Source of the DNA: JBFHNV01 sp965365655
GTDB lineage: Bacteria > Pseudomonadota > Gammaproteobacteria > HK1
Assembly: GCA_965365655.1 (NCBI GenBank)
Contig: CBDUCN010000280.1
Span: 1 to 7,006, forward strand
Reading direction: 5' to 3'
DNA: 7,006 nucleotides
The position numbers were made by a program, and so were the translations under genes. This document shows positions 5,603 through 7,006 of this stretch, piece by piece. Every line of letters begins with the position of its first letter. Position 1 is the stretch's first letter. The notes under the pieces were generated by a model. That model was not told the DNA's origin, searched no databases, and was given only the letters and a program-made list of their open reading frames with translations.

Positions 5603-7006
5603 ATGAGCACCGCCATTCGCAAGAGCATTCCCTACGGCGACAAGGAACTGGTCATCGAGACGGGCCGGGTGGCGCGCCAGGCCGACGGCGCCGTGATCGT
5701 GAGCCTGGGCGACACGGTCGTATTGGTGACCGCCGTGTCGCGCCGCAAGCCCGCCGATCACCTGGACTTCTTCCCGCTGACGGTGGAGTACCAGGAGAAG
5801 ACCTACGCCGCGGGCAAGATTCCGGGCGGATTCTTCAAGCGCGAGGGCCGTCCCAACGAGAAGGAGGTGCTCACCTGCCGCCTGATCGACAGGCCGGTTC
5901 GTCCCTGCTTCCCGAAGGGCTTCAAGCACGAGACCCAGATCATCGTCACCGTGCTCTCGGTGGACCCGGAGGTGGATTCGGACATCCCGGCCATGGTCGG
6001 CGCGTCGGCGGCGGTGTCGCTGAGCGGCGTGCCGTTCAACGGCCCGATCAGCGCCGCCCGCGTGGGCTTCGTGGACGGGCGCTACGTGCTCAACCCGACG
6101 CGCTCCCAGCTCGAGCAGTCCAAGCTCAACCTCGTGGTGGCCGGCACCGAGCGCGCGGTGCTGATGGTCGAGTCCGAGGCGCAGCGCCTGTCCGAGCAGC
6201 AGATGCTGGACGCGGTGCTGTTCGGTCACGAGCAGATGCAGCCGGTGATCGGCGTCATCAAGGAGCTCGTCGAGGAGGCGGGCAAGCCGCGCTGGGACTG
6301 GAAGGCGCCCGAAAAGGACGAGTCCCTGGAGGCGAAGGTCAGGGAGATGGCCGAGGGCAAGCTGCTCGAGGCGTACTCCGTCGCCGACAAGATGGAGCGG
6401 CGCACGGCGGTGGACGCCGTGTACCAGGCGGTGCAGGACGCGCTCAGCGCGGGCGACGAGCCCGAGCACGATCCGAAGGCCGTGGCCGCGGCGCTGTCCG
6501 GCGTGGAGAAGTCGCTGGTGCGCGGGCGCATCCTCGACGGTCAGCCGCGCATCGACGGCCGCGACACGCGCACCGTGCGCCCGATCCGCACCGAGGTGGG
6601 CGTGCTGCCGCGCACCCACGGCTCGGCGCTGTTCACGCGCGGCGAGACCCAGGCCATCGTGGTCACCACGCTGGGCACGGGGCGTGACGCCCAGATCATT
6701 GACGCCATCGAGGGCGAGTACCGCGAGCCCTTCATGCTGCACTACAACTTCCCGCCGTTCTGTGTCGGCGAGACCGGCCGCGTGGGCTCGCCGAAGCGCC
6801 GCGAGATCGGACACGGCCGCCTCGCCAAGCGCGGCATCCTGGCCGTGATGCCGGACATGGAGACCTTCCCCTACGTGATCCGGGTCGTGTCGGAGATCAC
6901 CGAGTCCAACGGCTCGAGCTCGATGGCCAGCGTGTGCGGCACCAGCATGTCGCTGATGGACGCGGGCGTGCCGATCGCGGCGCCGGTCGCGGGCATCGCG
7001 ATGGGC
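5603..7006 (+). CDS. pnp: Polyribonucleotide nucleotidyltransferase (PNPase), 5' part (3' end outside window)
   Basis: PNPase is a trimeric, phosphate-dependent 3'-5' exoribonuclease and part of the RNA degradosome in gammaproteobacteria. The frame is open for 468 codons to the last base; the family is about 700 residues, so the KH and S1 RNA-binding domains lie beyond the window. Visible: first RNase PH domain (about 10-145) with the channel-loop motif GGFFKREGRP (FFKR at 77-80, where E. coli has FFRR), LIDRPVRP, SLSGVPFNGP and ESEAQRLSEQQM; the helical linker (about 210-315) after FGHEQMQ and GKPRWDW; then the second RNase PH domain with LPRTHGSALFTRGETQA (335-351), HYNFPPFCVGETG (380-392), KRREIGHGRLAKR (398-410) and the phosphate-binding ESNGSSS serines at 438-440. 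The catalytic aspartates (E. coli 486 and 492) fall outside. It is preceded by the rpsO terminator; no separate promoter is evident. The long open frames on the opposite strand and in the +2 frame here are shadows of this gene. Confidence 0.98.
   Translation, partial: MSTAIRKSIPYGDKELVIETGRVARQADGAVIVSLGDTVVLVTAVSRRKPADHLDFFPLTVEYQEKTYAAGKIPGGFFKREGRPNEKEVLTCRLIDRPVRPCFPKGFKHETQIIVTVLSVDPEVDSDIPAMVGASAAVSLSGVPFNGPISAARVGFVDGRYVLNPTRSQLEQSKLNLVVAGTERAVLMVESEAQRLSEQQMLDAVLFGHEQMQPVIGVIKELVEEAGKPRWDWKAPEKDESLEAKVREMAEGKLLEAYSVADKMERRTAVDAVYQAVQDALSAGDEPEHDPKAVAAALSGVEKSLVRGRILDGQPRIDGRDTRTVRPIRTEVGVLPRTHGSALFTRGETQAIVVTTLGTGRDAQIIDAIEGEYREPFMLHYNFPPFCVGETGRVGSPKRREIGHGRLAKRGILAVMPDMETFPYVIRVVSEITESNGSSSMASVCGTSMSLMDAGVPIAAPVAGIAMG

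Noticed and set aside
5489..6814. Minus-strand open frame of 441 codons, and a plus-strand frame at 5548-6687
   Set aside because: Both overlap the real pnp gene, whose frame 5603-7006 matches PNPase throughout. Their products are His/Arg/Ala/Gly-rich low-complexity strings produced by GC-biased third codon positions.
1..7006. An undescribed accessory, defence or mobile system
   Set aside because: Every substantial open frame is explained by a conserved housekeeping gene in its standard order; no integrase, transposase, repeat array or foreign composition is seen.

Overview
The window is a single-direction, very GC-rich stretch of bacterial chromosome carrying the classic transcription/translation operon nusA (3' part) - infB - rbfA - truB - rpsO - pnp (5' part). 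All genes are on the + strand. Both edge genes are cut by the window: nusA lacks its N-terminal third and pnp lacks its C-terminal third. The gene order, a NusA with two C-terminal acidic (AR) repeats, an 89-residue S15 almost identical to the enterobacterial one, and the rpsO-pnp pairing point to a high-GC gammaproteobacterium. I cannot name the genus from sequence alone.

Layout: nusA ends at 1032. A 114-nt spacer leads to infB (IF2, 1147-3711, start set by a Shine-Dalgarno sequence and the conserved N-terminus). A 33-nt spacer with a tandem GC octamer precedes rbfA (3745-4116). rbfA overlaps truB by one base (TGATG at 4114-4118). truB ends at 5033. The 130-nt truB-rpsO gap holds a good sigma70-type promoter (TTGTTA - 17 bp - TAGAAT), so rpsO can be transcribed independently of the upstream genes. 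The 169-nt rpsO-pnp gap holds a strong intrinsic terminator (13-bp perfect stem, then T6). pnp starts at 5603 behind a clear Shine-Dalgarno sequence and stays open to the last base of the window.

The genes work together. NusA controls elongation, pausing and antitermination of RNA polymerase. IF2 delivers initiator tRNA to the ribosome. RbfA matures the 30S subunit and TruB makes pseudouridine 55 in tRNA. S15 is a primary binder of 16S rRNA, and PNPase degrades RNA.

I found no mobile element, CRISPR array, tRNA, rRNA or accessory system, and I do not think this window contains an undescribed system. What merits a second look is small: non-consensus residues around the TruB catalytic motif, a short rpsO leader unlike the E. 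coli autoregulatory one, the shape of the rpsO-pnp terminator, and an rbfA start with no visible ribosome binding site.
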